The notes under the pieces: generated by a model
Database searches by the model: none
Seen by the model: only the letters and a program-made list of their open reading frames with translations
What the model was told of the DNA's origin: nothing
From: Bombyx mori
Taxonomy: Eukaryota; Arthropoda; Insecta; Lepidoptera; Bombycidae
Assembly: GCF_030269925.1 (NCBI RefSeq)
Contig: NC_085119.1
Span: 12,373,001 to 12,437,000, forward strand
Direction: 5' to 3'
Length of the DNA stretch: 64,000 nt
In this document: piece by piece, positions 1-11,452 of the stretch
How positions within the stretch are numbered: position 1 is the first letter of the stretch
How the letters are laid out: every line of letters begins with the position of its first letter
Made by a program: the position numbers and the translations under genes

Positions 1-720
1 TATTTTTGTGTTGTTTATTTGCCTTGTGGTAACTCTGAATGTTTTCCATGGCCAATGCAACTTATGTTTTTCTTTTTATTTGAATCAGCCCCTATGAGTT
101 CTATTTTAAAAGATGTTTTTTTTTATTGCGCGGTGGTTTTAATTAGTTAAGTATGTTTTAAATATCTAGGAACTCGAATAGTTTTGTGCCCCCAGTGGGC
201 ATGCCGAGGGTATCCATCTCCATTCTGAACATGATGCGTCGTTCTGTTATAAAGTTACCACTTGTCTTTGTTTCAAGGAGCTTTTCCCTTACAACCTGTG
301 TTTTTATTAATGTTGTCAATCACGTCACGTGTAGTCAGTCATTAGCCAGGTTATGAACAGGTCCACTGTATTTGCATTCAACACTGAATGTAGTTACAAT
401 AATTTTTCAACCTAATGTTATGAATGTAGTTATAGTAATTAAAATATTTATATACATAATATATTATATGCGCCTCTGTTCTTAGATGACAATATTGCCT
501 GTTGAAATTCTTGTTATGCCAGAAATTAAATGAAATTTGGAAATTAATTGTAATGCAAGGCTAATTAACAGGAATGCTTTCAGTGTTTAGACATGTATTA
601 GTGTTATACAATAGCTGATTGTTGCTAGGGAATTTGGAAATGTATACTGATGTCGCGGAGGATTCTCATACAAAATGTTTGTTGAAATGTTACTTTGTAC
701 TCAATAAACTGTTAATAAAA
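1..720 (+). other. Putative 3' UTR of a gene to the left
   Basis: No long open frame and no recognised repeat is present. Two AATAAA polyadenylation signals lie close together at 703-708 and 714-719, and a T-rich stretch follows them, which fits the end of a plus-strand transcript whose coding part lies outside the window. This is inferred from the signals only; AATAAA is common by chance in AT-rich DNA. Confidence 0.35.
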
Positions 721-2354
721 TGGGCATATTATTCTTCTTTCTTAATTAGATATTTAAATTTTTAATGATATTGAACAATTTCTTTAAATTTATAATGATT
801 TTCACATTATTAGGTATTTATATGATTAGCATTATTGTGTAGTTATAGTTAGTAATCATTTTTATTTTATTTTTAAATTAAGCCTAATTTCAGTTTCGTG
901 ATCAATAAAATCTGTACAAATTGTAAACAAGAATAGTACTTAAATATAAAAGAGGAATTAAACAATGGTATGGTTGTCTCTTGATATAATTCAAAATATA
1001 CCAATGAATCCCATCCAAGGTATGTTTTGATTAAGACCACATATATAAATAAATAAAATATACATGCTTGCTCAAAATTATTCGCGCGCTACCCTATCGT
1101 ATGGTAATGGTACAATGCCAAAAACCTCTTAAAGTGGAAACAACTACAAACAAAACACTCAGATAAACGAAGAAATAATTTATGTGTATTATCTGTGAAA
1201 CGAAGCACGAACGCATAAGAATTGAACAAATAAATGAAGAATAGAACAAACAAATAAAAACGTAGAATAAACCACATAATATAGATTAAGTAGTATTAAT
1301 TGGTTAAATTAGCCTACTTGCAATAATTATACAGTTTTTAAATGACTAACATTTAGATAATGTGTACAAAACACATTTGATGTTTTTGAGACCCCTATGT
1401 TTATCAGTCAATTTTTTGTTAAAAGAATATACCTTCACTGATCAAGTCATAAGGTTCATTATCGATTACTTGAATAAAAATATAGTATCGTTTCGTTATA
1501 AAGAACGCTGGAAGTTATGAATTCAAAGATCCGAGTAATTCAATATAGTTTAAAAATATATTAATAGTAGAACAGCGACATAAATTACAAGAATTAGTAC
1601 CCATAGACGTATGTATTTATTTGATAAAAATTCACAGTAAATTTGACCATGAAAGTAAACGATAATTTTTATTCTCATCCAGCTCAGATTGATATTTTAG
1701 GATTTAAGGTTACTGTAATAACTTAATCTTCTAGTAAAATAGAAAATATGCAGCATTTAATGTTACTCAGCATAAAGTAATAAGTCGACGAGCAATAATA
1801 TATTAACTTGATTAGTACCATAACATTCTGGTCCAAAATTAATGGTTCATAATAAATACAATTGTTTCGTAATAATAAAATATTTATCAAAGATTAGCCA
1901 ATGAAATTGGTTAAAATAAATTATGAATAAACATTTATTATTATTATAGATTCAATTTCCATTAGTGTGCTATAGGCGTTTACGGTATCTGAAAGTCGAA
2001 GTGTACACACACTCAAAGTAGTTAATATCTCATTTATTTCGTTTATTTATTAGATTATTATGAATCTAACTGTAAAATTAGAAAAACTCGAATAAAAAAT
2101 TAAAATAATGTCATAGTATTTTTCTGTAGACGAAATTGTAGAACATGAATTACTATGTATGTTTAAAATGTATTGAATAAATATAAATGAATAAGTGTTT
2201 GATTTTTACTCCTAACACTGTTTATAGGGCTATTGCACAACGAAATTTGTTCTTGGGATTATTAGGAAAGGTTCGGACTTTTCGTAACTGTTACTCGAAA
2301 TTGTAAAATCCGCCTATCCTGTGAAAAGTGGATTATTATGAGTTTATATCCACA
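721..2354. other. AT-rich DNA with no gene seen
   Basis: Only short chance frames occur, and I recognise no repeat family. The stretch ends where the mariner begins. Confidence 0.5.
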
Positions 2355-3124
2355 TATACTTAGTCTGGCCATGAATACTGTTACAATTAAAAATAAATAA
2401 AATATTACATTTGAATTTGGAATCTGTAATTTTTATATGATTGCTCATTGAGTTTTCTCATTTTGGCGCCAATACATTGTACAATATTTTGCGATATTTA
2501 AAATGGAGTGGGGTGATAAAGAGAACCGAATCCTGTGATTGCATTACACAAAGTAGGTATGGAGCCAAATGCAATTTTTAAAACTCTCCATACGCTTGGT
2601 ATAAGTAAATGTTTGTGTACCGGGCTATTAATAGGTGCAATGAGACCTCCTCTGTTTGTGACAGAAACAGATCTGGCCGTCCACGTAGTGTTCGTACGAA
2701 AAAGGTGGTCAAAGCAGTAAGGGAAAGAATTCTAAGAAATCCTGTCCGAAAGCAAAATATTTTATCTCGGGAGATGAAGATAGCACCTAGAACCATGTCG
2801 CGTATTTTAAAAGATGACTTAGGATTTGCAGCCTATATGAGACGTACTGATCATTTCTTAACTGATAATTTAAAAGAAAATAGGGTGGTAAAATCGAAAC
2901 AACTAGTGAAGCGGTACGCAAAGGGATGGGATTTTTTTTAGAATTGAGCAACATTTCAACAAAAAAAAGACCGTATTTATGCTCAAAGCTCTAAGGAAGC
3001 TTCCCAATTAGTCGACAGAGTGCAACGTGGGCACTATCCGACTTCAGTGATGGTTTGGTGGGGTATTAGCTATGAAGGAGTGACTGAGCCATACTTTTGT
3101 GAAAAAGGTATCAAAACATCGGCA

Positions 3125-3617
3125 CACAGTGGGTCGATACTATGATTTTAGTGACTTAGGGACCAACTTTGTTTTTTTACATTTTTCTTTATGTAGATAG
3201 ATAGAGCTCGTTAATCTCAATAATAATTGTTTTGGGAAAAATTACAAAAACTTTATAGTTTGGTCAGAAAAATGTGTTTTGTGATTTTTTTGTATGGAGC
3301 GGGTCACATTAAATTAAATTCCTGCTAAGCACCGCGAGGTCCCGCTTTGAAACTTTATTTTCCTTATACCTTGTCTAGTCTACTATCATTTGATGCTATG
3401 AACTTGTGCATAAAGTTGCAACTCTGCCAAATAAATGGATCGAAAAAAATGAATAAATACATAGCATAAAAATCTTTATATTTTTTTTCGTAAGTGCTTT
3501 TAAGTTAAATTTGATATGGATTAGTAAGTAAAAGCACGTAATGATACCCATAATTACATAATACCTAAGAACAATACATTAAGTAGGTCTCTAATTAAGC
3601 AATCTCTCTAAGTATTA
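3125..3617. repeat. Left terminal inverted repeat of the Transib element
   Basis: Nearly identical, in reverse complement, to 6068-6562, with a few substitutions and small gaps. It begins with CACAGTG. Nothing resembling an RSS nonamer is seen at 12 or 23 bp. Confidence 0.85.
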
Positions 3618-3629
3618 TAAGTATTATAT

Positions 3630-5673
3630 ATTTTGTTTCACCATTCGATCTTTGGGTCAGAAAACAAAAGAAGATTGTGTAAAATATCCTCATTAGTCGA
3701 CGTTCTACTTATTTTTCTAGAATAACAACTCTGTATATTTCCAAAAATCTTTATTGAGAGCTTCCGCTGCCTCTTCCGAGAGCTTACCTATTCGAATGGC
3801 ACCAAAGCTCTTCATTATTGTATATCACCGCCATGAGCCAACAATTTATGGATACTGGAAGGCATATAATAGCAGGGATATAAATTAATATACAATTCTG
3901 CAGTATATCTACAAAATTCGGAAAAATTGGAAAGGTCCACGCGCTCTCCAGATGCAACAGACAGTCTGAAGAATCACGTGAAACCTCTCTATTAAATCTT
4001 TACGTATTCCTGTTATGCGGGCTGTTCCTTCTGCATCCCTGAAAAATCTTCTGGCAGTATTGCCATCATTGGTTGTTCCTACTTCTTGCTTGACAACATC
4101 TATAAGTAAACCGCATTCCTTTTTAAATGCTTGCTGTATAGCGCTCTTTCTGATTGATATTTTTTCTTTGTCATCGCCCCTTGCAACCCCATTTCTTGAA
4201 GTCCAAACGATAAGACGCAAACAAAAAAGTGTCATATAAAAAATAATCTCACAGGAAACTACATACGATGAAAAAATTGTGAAGTAATAACATTGTCTTT
4301 ACCGATATGAAGTAAGCACTTCATGCATCTTATCCAGGCATGTAAAGATGGCATTCCATACTGGAATATTTCATTATTATTTTCTCTTTGACAAGCAAGT
4401 GATTCCAAAAAACTCTGACGGTTTTGCTTTGCAAATATCACAGACAGCAGAAAATGTTTCTGACAAATATGAGGTTATTTTGCCGTCTATCATCGTCATG
4501 TGCAATTGATGCTTCACTTCAACTTGTTTGATTTTTGATGGCTGAAGTCTTTCTATTTCTTCTGTTATGCTAGCTTTTATAATTGCCATTGTTGACTGAG
4601 TTTCTTTTGTAAATTTAAACATTATTGGACGGCAATAAAAGTTGATTAGGGTAGATCGTTTTCTCAAACAACTGTTCCATCAAATTTCTGAAGCCTTATA
4701 GGAACTAGACTGACCATGAAAATAAATGAATCAACAAACTCTGTTTCAGTTTTCTGTCTATAATTACTTTGACCTGGGACTCTATCAAAGCCTATTTGTT
4801 TATAAGCAGTAGCTCTCTTGCTGAGTCCAAATCCGAAGTAATCACATCTAAAAGCCTATATAGCGCCAATGCATTTTAATAGCAGCTCCTTCTTCAGTAA
4901 TTATTGCCTCGTCTTTCCCTGGATAGCATTTGGTCTTTTCTTGCTTAAATTTATATTAAGAAGGGTATAAATCAGACCCATTTTCACTTGCTGCTTCTCT
5001 TAGGTTTATATACTGCCACTTACTTAATTTAAGTGAAACTAATAGTGCCTTATCGGGAGAATATGTACTACTTTTCTCTTTACTTGTACTTAAACACTCC
5101 TTAACTTTTTCTAGATCTTCGGGGTGATTTGACAAGTGGTTCATTATTGCTCCTACATCTTCATTTCCAGTGTTTCTCAAACTAGCAATTGTAGTAGTTT
5201 TCATTTCATCCGGGGATAACGAAAGCGATTGGTAAATTTGTTCAATGCGTCTTTCGTTTTTGCCTGGATCCCAATTCTTCAAAAGGTTTTCGAGGTGTAA
5301 AAGTAGATGTCGAGGCTTCTGTAGTACATTTGAGGGTGGTACATTTTCAACATCTTCAGTATTAGAAATCTCGAGCCTTTCCTGTGCAGTGTTGATAGCT
5401 TCAGGTATCATTCCTACGGACCAGTTTATTGCACCTTCTAACCAATCACATTTTTTTCTTATAAGCTGTGCTAACATGCGACTACTTCGTTTTCATATTG
5501 CACTTATATTTGAACAAAAGTGCGTACAGAATTTTTGGAGCTCAATACTTTTCTCTTCGGTTACGTTTATTTGATTTTGTAGGAATTGAAAGAGTTTTTT
5601 ATTATCAGATAGCGACTGTAGTTGCTCTCTTAAAATCATAAATAATTCTAAATTGTTAACAAAATTATTCATT
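3630..5673 (-). pseudogene. Transib transposase (RAG1-core-like), frameshifted
   Basis: Reading the minus strand from about 5673 to 3630, pieces in changing frames follow the Transib/RAG1 core in order. A helical N-terminal part (5493-5673, 4956-5477) includes a segment ending SENGSDLYPS. Then come GFDRVPGQSNYRQ near 4760-4800 with the probable first catalytic Asp; HMTMIDGKI in the 4377-4667 frame with the second Asp; and a Cys-pair motif CDICKAKP. MPSLHAWIRCMKCLLHI (4259-4441 frame) and GTTNDGNTARRFF (3909-4235 frame) follow. Finally there is KLSEEAAEALNKDF near 3750-3800 with the probable catalytic Glu, and STNEDILHNLLLFSDP near 3650-3700. All three acidic residues are recognisable, but at least four frame breaks make it a pseudogene. 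The residue assignments follow family knowledge, not an alignment. Confidence 0.8.
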
Positions 5674-5674
5674 A

Positions 5675-5878
5675 CTAGCGACCCGCCCTCGCTTCGCTTC
5701 GGAAACATTAAAACACACATGAAACGAAAAATATATAAAAAAAAAAGTAGCCTATGTTCATCAGGGACAATGTCGGCTTCAAATGGAAAAAGAATTTTTC
5801 AAATCGGTCCAGTAGTTTCGGAGCCTATTCGAAACAAACAAACAAACAAATCTTTCCTCTTTATAATATTAGTATAGA
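5675..5878 (-). mobile_element. Non-autonomous Helitron inserted in the Transib
   Basis: On the minus strand it begins TCTATACTAATATTATAAAG and ends GGGCGGGTCGCTAG, and it sits exactly between an A and a T, as Helitrons do. It is 204 bp with no coding capacity. The same end sequences occur at 44235-44646. Lepidopteran genomes carry many such short TC...CTAG elements. Confidence 0.8.
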
Positions 5879-6067
5879 TAACGGAAAAAGGAAGATCACA
5901 ACGACAATCACGAGATGTTAGTAGTAGTACGAATAAACGAACACTAGTTAGTATATAATAAACATGGTCACTTTATGCTTCCAGAGACAAACAAATGTTT
6001 ACTATATTTTCTACTACCCAGTAATGGCTGCTTAACTAGTTATCCTCATTAAATAATGTTAACTATC

Positions 6068-6562
6068 CTAATAATTATAGAGAATGCTTAATTAGAGACC
6101 TACTAAATGTATTGTTGTTAGGTATTTTGTAATTATGGGTATCATTACGTGCTTTTACTTACTAATCCATATCAAATTTAACTTAAAAGCACTTACGAAA
6201 AAAAATATAAAGGTTTTTATTCTATGTATTTATTCATTTTTTTCGATCCATTTATTTGGCAGAGTTGCAACTTTATGCACAAGTTCATAGCATCAAATGA
6301 TAGTAGACTAGACAAGGTATAAGGAAAATAAAGTTTCAAAGCGGGACCTCGCGGTACTTAGCAGGAATTTAATTTAATGTGACCCGCTCCATACAAAAAA
6401 ATCACAAAACACATTTTTCTGACCAAACTATAAAGTTTTTGTAATTTTTGCCTAAAACAATTATTATTTAGATTAACGAGCTCTATCTATCTACATAAAG
6501 AAAAATGTAAAAAAACAAAGTTGGTCCCTAAGTCACTAAAATCATAGTATCGACCCACTGTG
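6068..6562. repeat. Right terminal inverted repeat of the Transib element
   Basis: Mirror copy of 3125-3617. It ends CACTGTG at 6562 and is followed by the target duplication CGGCA. Confidence 0.85.
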
Positions 6563-6706
6563 CGGCACAAGTATATCAAGATACCATTCTTGAGAAGGTA
6601 GTGAAGCCCCTTACACCATGTTCAATAATCAAGAATGGTCCTTCCAGCAAGACGGCGCCAGGTCATAAAGCTCGGTCTACGCAGTCTTGGTTGGAAACGA
6701 ACGTTT

Positions 6707-7147
6707 TTATTTGTTTTATTGCTTAGATGGGTGGACGAGCTTACAGCCCACCTGATATTAAGTGGTTACTGGAGCCCATAGACATCTACAACGTAAATGC
6801 GCCACCCACCTTGAGATATAAGTTCTAAGGTCTCAGTATAGTTACAACGGCTGCCCCACCCTTCAAACCGAAACGCATTACCGCTTCACGGCAGAAATAG
6901 GCAAGGCGGTGGTACCTACCCGCGCGGACTCACAAGAGGTCCTGCCACCAGTAATTACGCAAATTATAATTTTGCGGGTTTGATTTTTATTACACGATGT
7001 TATTCCTTCACCGTGGAAGTCAATCGTGAACATTTGTTAAGTACGTATTTCATTAGAAAAATTGGTACCCGTCTGCGGGATTCAAACATCGGTGCATCGC
7101 TAGATACGAATGCACTGGACGTCTTATCCTTTAGGCCACGATGACTT
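6707..7147 (-). mobile_element. Bm1 SINE, full length, inserted in the mariner
   Basis: Bm1 is the tRNA-derived SINE of the silkmoth. On the minus strand this copy has the tRNA-like head (GTCGTGGCC-like A-box region and a GTTTGAATCCC B-box), a middle unit, the body starting CTGGTGGCAGGACC, and the tail ending CATCTAAGCAATAAAA. The mariner sequence CGTTT is repeated on both sides (6702-6706 and 7148-7152), giving the target duplication. It is the reference full-length copy here (441 bp). Confidence 0.9.
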
Positions 7148-8046
7148 CGTTTCGGACTTCATCAGAGCTGAAGACTGGCCGTCGTCTATTCTCGATCTTA
7201 ATCCGCTGGATTATGATTTATGGTCAGTTTTAGAGAGTACGGCTTGCTCTAAACGCCATGATAATTTGGAGTCCCTAAAACAATCTGTACGATTGGCAGT
7301 GAAAATTTTTCCCATGAAAAGAGTGCGTGCTTTTATTGATAACTATTGATAACTGGCCTCAACGTTTAAAGGACTGTATTGCAGCCAATGGAGACCACTT
7401 CAAATAAGCTTTTTATACTTTAGATTGTTTTATATTTATGTATTAAACTAACACACTGTAAAAGTAATAAGTAAATGTTATTTGCCATAGATTTTTTTGT
7501 TTTCCTTTGTAACAGCATTTATGGCCAGACTAAGTATATGCAAATGAGTAGTTTAAAACTATTGATTTGTAGTAGAAATAGGCAGAGTAGTCATGTCTAT
7601 CCATACGGACACGATGCACTGCCACCAGTAAAATGTTGTTTTTAATTTTCCTACTAGTCTATTTTACAGGTGCTAAGTCGATAAGTAATACATCGATAAC
7701 AAATGTTTTCGGAATTGTCCTTTGAACTGATTTTTAAAATTTAATGTTGCGCAACTTTTATGTTTTGATAATTGTGAATATCATTTTCCAAAGCCTACTG
7801 ATACACTTTATTAAATTTATCATTTATCCCACAACATTTTATTCTTCAATTAATAATTTATTGGCATCATTCAATCACTACACTAAGATAAAAAATTTAT
7901 ATCAACAAAAATAATTCTAGGAATGTTTTCCTTTTAAGCTATGTAGACAATAATAATTTCGGTTGACAATATTTTTACTAACTAAACTTGATAGATACAA
8001 ATGTTTAAAGTGGAAATAAATAAAAACAATAACTAGGATTTTCAAG

Positions 8047-8052
8047 TTTATT
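8047..8052 (-). terminator. Polyadenylation signal of Spase22-23
   Basis: AATAAA on the minus strand, about 80 bases past the stop codon of the signal peptidase subunit gene. Confidence 0.5.
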
Positions 8053-8131
8053 TGGAACTTCTTAAATAATTGTCATGTTACTTTCCTACTGATGAGAGGT
8101 AGGCAAGCAGCACTAATCTACTATTTCTTAA

Positions 8132-9547
8132 TCATACTCTTGTTTGAGTATATTCTATAGGAAACTTGAAGGAGTGTTGACCAAGAGCCTGGATGTTGGG
8201 TAACAAGCCAGCATTGGGAATAATATTCCATGATAATGTTAATGTGACATTGCTGTGACCTCTGAAAAATAAAGTACGCTTTAGTGGGTGTATTTTGGTT
8301 TATCTTAATATAAATAGAATGGTTTAATTATATTTTTACATGATACCAGGGATTAGTTGGTCACACACATTGGCCAATCACCATGAAAGACACAAAAATT
8401 GTAAAACAACTTTTCGTTTCACACTTTCAAATGAACATAGCCTTATGCCTATGCTCAGTTCCTCTGTTCAATTTAATAATGAACGAGGTGCAGGAGATAA
8501 TGCAGGAGGAAACCAACAGCTCATAGGATTGTGGCCTTATTGTTCATGTTGTCAAAATAGTTGGCTAGTTCTCAAGTGGTGGACATACACTGTGATCATG
8601 TGGGAGACCTATATCCAACAGTGAATGTCTATAGGCTGATGATTAAATTAATTATTATTGCCAAATCTCTTGTCTAAAAATCCCCATTTGCAGAACCATT
8701 AAGACTATGCCTGTTGTATGTTGATAGTACTAATAAAAGATGTTCCCTGAAGTGCCAACAAAAATTATACTCAATCAAATAAGACGTATACCATAGCAGA
8801 CATTAGCAAATATTAATATCTTTCACAAAATTTTATACACAATTGCATTGGTTCAAGCTGTAAGAGCAGTGTATGTAGTAATAATAAATTTTAATAAAAA
8901 GCAATTTCCTTATGTGTTTCACAAAATAACAGTACTGGCAAAGCAATATTTGTGTGTTTTAAGTATATTGCATCTAGGTATAAATGAGATACATTTGTAA
9001 GGCTGTCATAAACATTAAAATGTTTGAAATTAATTTGTCAGATAGACTGTACTTACTTTAAGCCGTTGCCATCGTCCCAGAAATAGTACTTAGTGTTCAT
9101 GTTCTTGAAGTCTAGCACAGCATTTTCACCTCTTAATATTATTTTGTCCCACAATACAACCTGATTCAATTCATTGCTTGGTGTAATGTATTCGGCAGTG
9201 AGATATAGGAACAACTGTTTAACGTTCCAGTTAAAGAGGTTGGACAGATCTGTTTTAAGATCGAAAGTTAAGAAGCCAAGATCATTTCGTTCCCTAGATG
9301 CTCCGTAGTCAGGTACGTTTTTACTGAAACAATATAGGTGTTGAGTTTGTATAGTTCCAATTTAAAGGAAAGAAGAAGAAAGGGAAAGTTTTGTTGCAAC
9401 TTACACTACTACTTTAACTGTATTCATTTGGGCCCCAGTTCTGTAGTCCACAGTCAGGGTTGATAAAAAACACAAGAAAGTAAGACATGCTAGTACGCTT
9501 AGCGTGTATGTCAGTATTGCATTTCCTCTCGTTAACACGGAATACAT
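8132..9547 (-). CDS. Spase22-23: Signal peptidase complex subunit 3 (SPC22/23)
   Basis: A non-catalytic, single-pass subunit of the ER signal peptidase complex, which cleaves signal peptides from secretory proteins. The three exons join as 9405-9547, 9057-9323 and 8132-8261 (143+267+130 nt = 179 codons plus stop). All introns have GTAAGT donors and AG acceptors, and the phases agree (V48 and a Lys codon are split). The N-terminus [18 protein letters not shown] leads into the single hydrophobic membrane segment (about residues 11-33). The lumenal part has the family signatures [56 protein letters not shown] and [14 protein letters not shown]. Family members are about 180 aa, so the gene is complete. 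A LINE tail lies in intron 2 (8480-8660). I recognised the protein directly from family memory. Confidence 0.96.
8480..8660 (+). mobile_element. LINE 3' tail in intron 2 of Spase22-23
   Basis: The stretch around 8585-8645 resembles the common lepidopteran LINE tail 'GTGGGAGACCTATATCCAGCAGTGG...TATAGGCTGATGATGATG' in degraded form. The 5' limit is uncertain. Confidence 0.5.
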
Positions 9548-9659
9548 GCTAACAAACTAATTTGATTTAAATTATTACTAAAGATTCAGACACTTTCTCA
9601 ATTTTGAGGTTTTGTTTTTCGTTGACGTTTGCATTGAGTCCCTTCGATGACGTTTGGGA

Positions 9660-9666
9660 CACGTCA
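9660..9666 (-). promoter_or_regulatory. UPRE-like site upstream of Spase22-23
   Basis: Minus-strand TGACGTG (in CATGACGTGTCCC) lies about 115 bases before the start codon. Two more ACGTC motifs are near 9624 and 9650. The XBP1/ATF6 unfolded-protein-response element has the core TGACGTG, and an ER-processing gene would be a sensible target. This is motif-level inference only. Confidence 0.3.
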
Positions 9667-9766
9667 TGTATTAATCAAAATTTAGTTTCTGAACGGAGAC
9701 AAAATTTGGTGGCTTTGGACTAATTTCACTTGCACTTTATTCAGTTATTAACGGCCAACATTTACA

Positions 9767-10640
9767 TCGTCTTAACGCTTATATCTAATTTTTATTAAAT
9801 ATAAAATTTAAAATACCAAATATTTTATTGATGTTTACCGACGATTTGGTTTTGGTGAAAACATTGTTAGTCGTAAAAAAGTCTAATTTTCCGTGTCCGT
9901 GTCAAACACTCAGATATACACTTAACATTTCTGATAGTCTAATATGAAATAGAAATAAATGGAAAAGAAGCGGATTTCCATGCTGAAACAAGAAAGAATA
10001 CGAAGTTCTGACATCGTACGAACGGATATCAACTCGATTTATTTTAAATTTAAAATTGATGAAAAAAACATTTTTTTAATAAGAATACTTCTTGTGTTAC
10101 TTTTATTATTTAATTATACAACAGCAAATACTTTTTTTGCATCAACAGTATCGTAACTGTTTGTAAAATATCCCAAAAGTTATTATTTTACAGATAGGCA
10201 TAGAATAGAAAGGGCAATTCGGGGTTGGAATATTTCTTTCGCAGACTGGCACTTTAACGACTCAGTAAATTCGCACCAATGGACTTGGACATAATTTCAT
10301 TTCATCTTGTTTCATTCCATTGGATTTAATTTAATTTCCGAAGAGAATTTTTTTTTTTTAAAACAAAGTATATGACGTATGTAAATAAAAATAATTAAAA
10401 TCATATAATATAAACTCGACGCTGGCAACAATAGCATCGCAAGATTGCCATACTGAAAAAAGAAAAGATTTGGACCTTCAGATTTGCCAGGTTTCTAACT
10501 TCTTTCATGACTAGTTTCGTTTAGGGCTATTGAGGATGTACGTTGGGCTGTCGTTTGGGTCGGGATTCCGATTAATGGGTAGTATGGAGTCTAAAGATAG
10601 GTTAGAGGACGGTGGGCGGATCGGACGCTTAAGCGAGCTA
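9767..10640. other. Intergenic DNA with no gene seen
   Basis: AT-rich. The 65-codon frame at 9959-10156 has low-complexity I/L/F/N-rich content and no recognisable motif, so I treat it as chance. Nothing else stands out before the LINE fragment at 10675. Confidence 0.5.
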
Positions 10641-10674
10641 AATAATACTCTTCTTATTCACTAATGATCTTTGT

Positions 10675-10858
10675 CCACGAAGTTTCTCGCCGGATCTTCT
10701 TAGAGGGTCGCGTTTCCGATCCGGTGGTAGACTGCGAAGCACTGCCCTTGCTAGGGCCAGTGTTGGCAACACTCCTGGTTTGAGCCCCGTGAGCTCACCT
10801 ACACGTCAAGGAGAAGCTGAAATATCCTCTCAAGGCTATCAACATTTGAAAAAAATTA
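10675..10858 (+). mobile_element. Jockey-like LINE 3' UTR fragment
   Basis: Contains the block AGTTTCTCGCCGGATCTTCT, then GATCCGGTGGTAGA, GCCCCGTGAGCTCACCTAC and CTCTCAAGGCTATCA, ending in an A-run. The same block sits next to a Jockey-type reverse transcriptase C-terminus at 50821-51522, which identifies the family. Confidence 0.75.
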
Positions 10859-11450
10859 TCTGAAATTTTTGCGACTTTCTGTCCGTCAAAATTATTTGAA
10901 TTTTTTTTTAACGATGTATGTAGGTCTTTTGTTAGTATGTACATATTATAAATAATTACGTATGTATGTAATGTTAGCATTAACTTTGTGAGCATGATAG
11001 CATGGGTAAGAACAAACATCAGGAACAAACATCTTAAGTAATGACTATCCAGACTAAGGTGTCTTCAGCGGTGTGTATAGATGTGGTGTAGGGTTCCGGG
11101 ATGATAGAAGATTCTTAATATACATATTTGTCCAGCCCCACAATAAATAAGAAGCTACATCTTCATTAAAATTCAACAAAAAAGTTTGATAGTGATGTAG
11201 CCTTTTTTTATTCTTTCGTTGCCTTCGTTTCAGATTACTTTTTTTTCCACAAATATGTTTATACATAACTGTTGGTTTGTAAGCAGACTACTAAATAAAC
11301 AAGTACAACATCTACATTAGAAGTGCTATTTTTAGTTTTATGCATATTCGAAAGATTAGATGGGAACTGATCGGTGACAGAATTAAACTATAGAGTTCAA
11401 TTAAGCGGTTCAATAAAAACAACAAATAGCTTTTATGAATATCAGGTGTA
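10859..11450. other. No gene seen; probable 3' flank of the Ly6-like gene
   Basis: AT-rich. Minus-strand AATAAA-like motifs (plus TTTATT) occur near 11146 and 11291 and could serve the Ly6-like gene, but none is decisive. Confidence 0.35.
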
Positions 11451-11452
11451 TA

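Larger units (their letters stand above)
3125..6562 (-). mobile_element. Transib transposon (RAG1-related), non-functional copy nested in the mariner
   Basis: A 3438-bp element bounded by CACAGTGGGTCGATAC and its reverse complement. The mariner sequence CGGCA is repeated on both sides (3120-3124 and 6563-6567), a 5-bp GC-rich target duplication as known for Transib. The first seven bases, CACAGTG, equal the V(D)J recombination signal heptamer. The terminal inverted repeats are unusually long, about 490 bp. Internal minus-strand frames encode a decayed transposase. A short Helitron interrupts it at 5675-5878. The family call rests on remembered Transib/RAG1 core motifs plus end structure and duplication length, which agree independently. 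Confidence 0.85.
2535..7407 (+). pseudogene. Mariner DD37D transposase, broken
   Basis: The longest surviving piece (2609-2938) carries the second DNA-binding helix region, with a VYRAINR-like motif followed by a GRPRS hook-like motif. Downstream pieces hold HFNKKKTVFMLKALRKLP (frame interrupted), then the second Asp in QQD near 6650 and the third in NPLDYDLW near 7210. The end matches family C-termini (NWPQRLKDCIAANGDHF, about 7350-7405). Stops, frameshifts and two insertions interrupt the frame, so no functional protein can be made. Confidence 0.8.
2357..7536 (+). mobile_element. Mariner element (DD37D type), decayed and split by later insertions
   Basis: The ends form an inverted repeat that starts TACTTAGTCTGGCCAT at 2357 and recurs in reverse complement ending at 7536. 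Both ends are flanked by TA (2355-2356 and 7537-7538), the mariner/Tc1 target duplication. Removing the inserted Transib (3125-6567 with its duplication) and the Bm1 SINE (6707-7152) leaves about 1.3 kb, normal for a mariner. Transposase fragments read in plus order: helix-turn-helix part at 2609-2938, a middle part at 2945-3120, WSFQQD at about 6637-6654, and EDWPSS followed by LNPLDYDLW at about 7170-7225. After allowing for frameshifts, 37 residues separate the second and third catalytic Asp, the spacing of the maT/Bmmar-like group. Several frameshifts and stops make it inactive. Confidence 0.85.

Noticed and set aside
8340..8624. A 94-codon plus frame within the Spase22-23 intron.
   Set aside because: Its 3' half is a degraded LINE tail, and the sequence has no domain.
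9959..10156. A 65-codon plus frame upstream of Spase22-23.
   Set aside because: AT-driven Ile/Leu/Phe/Asn-rich content, no motif and no promoter evidence.
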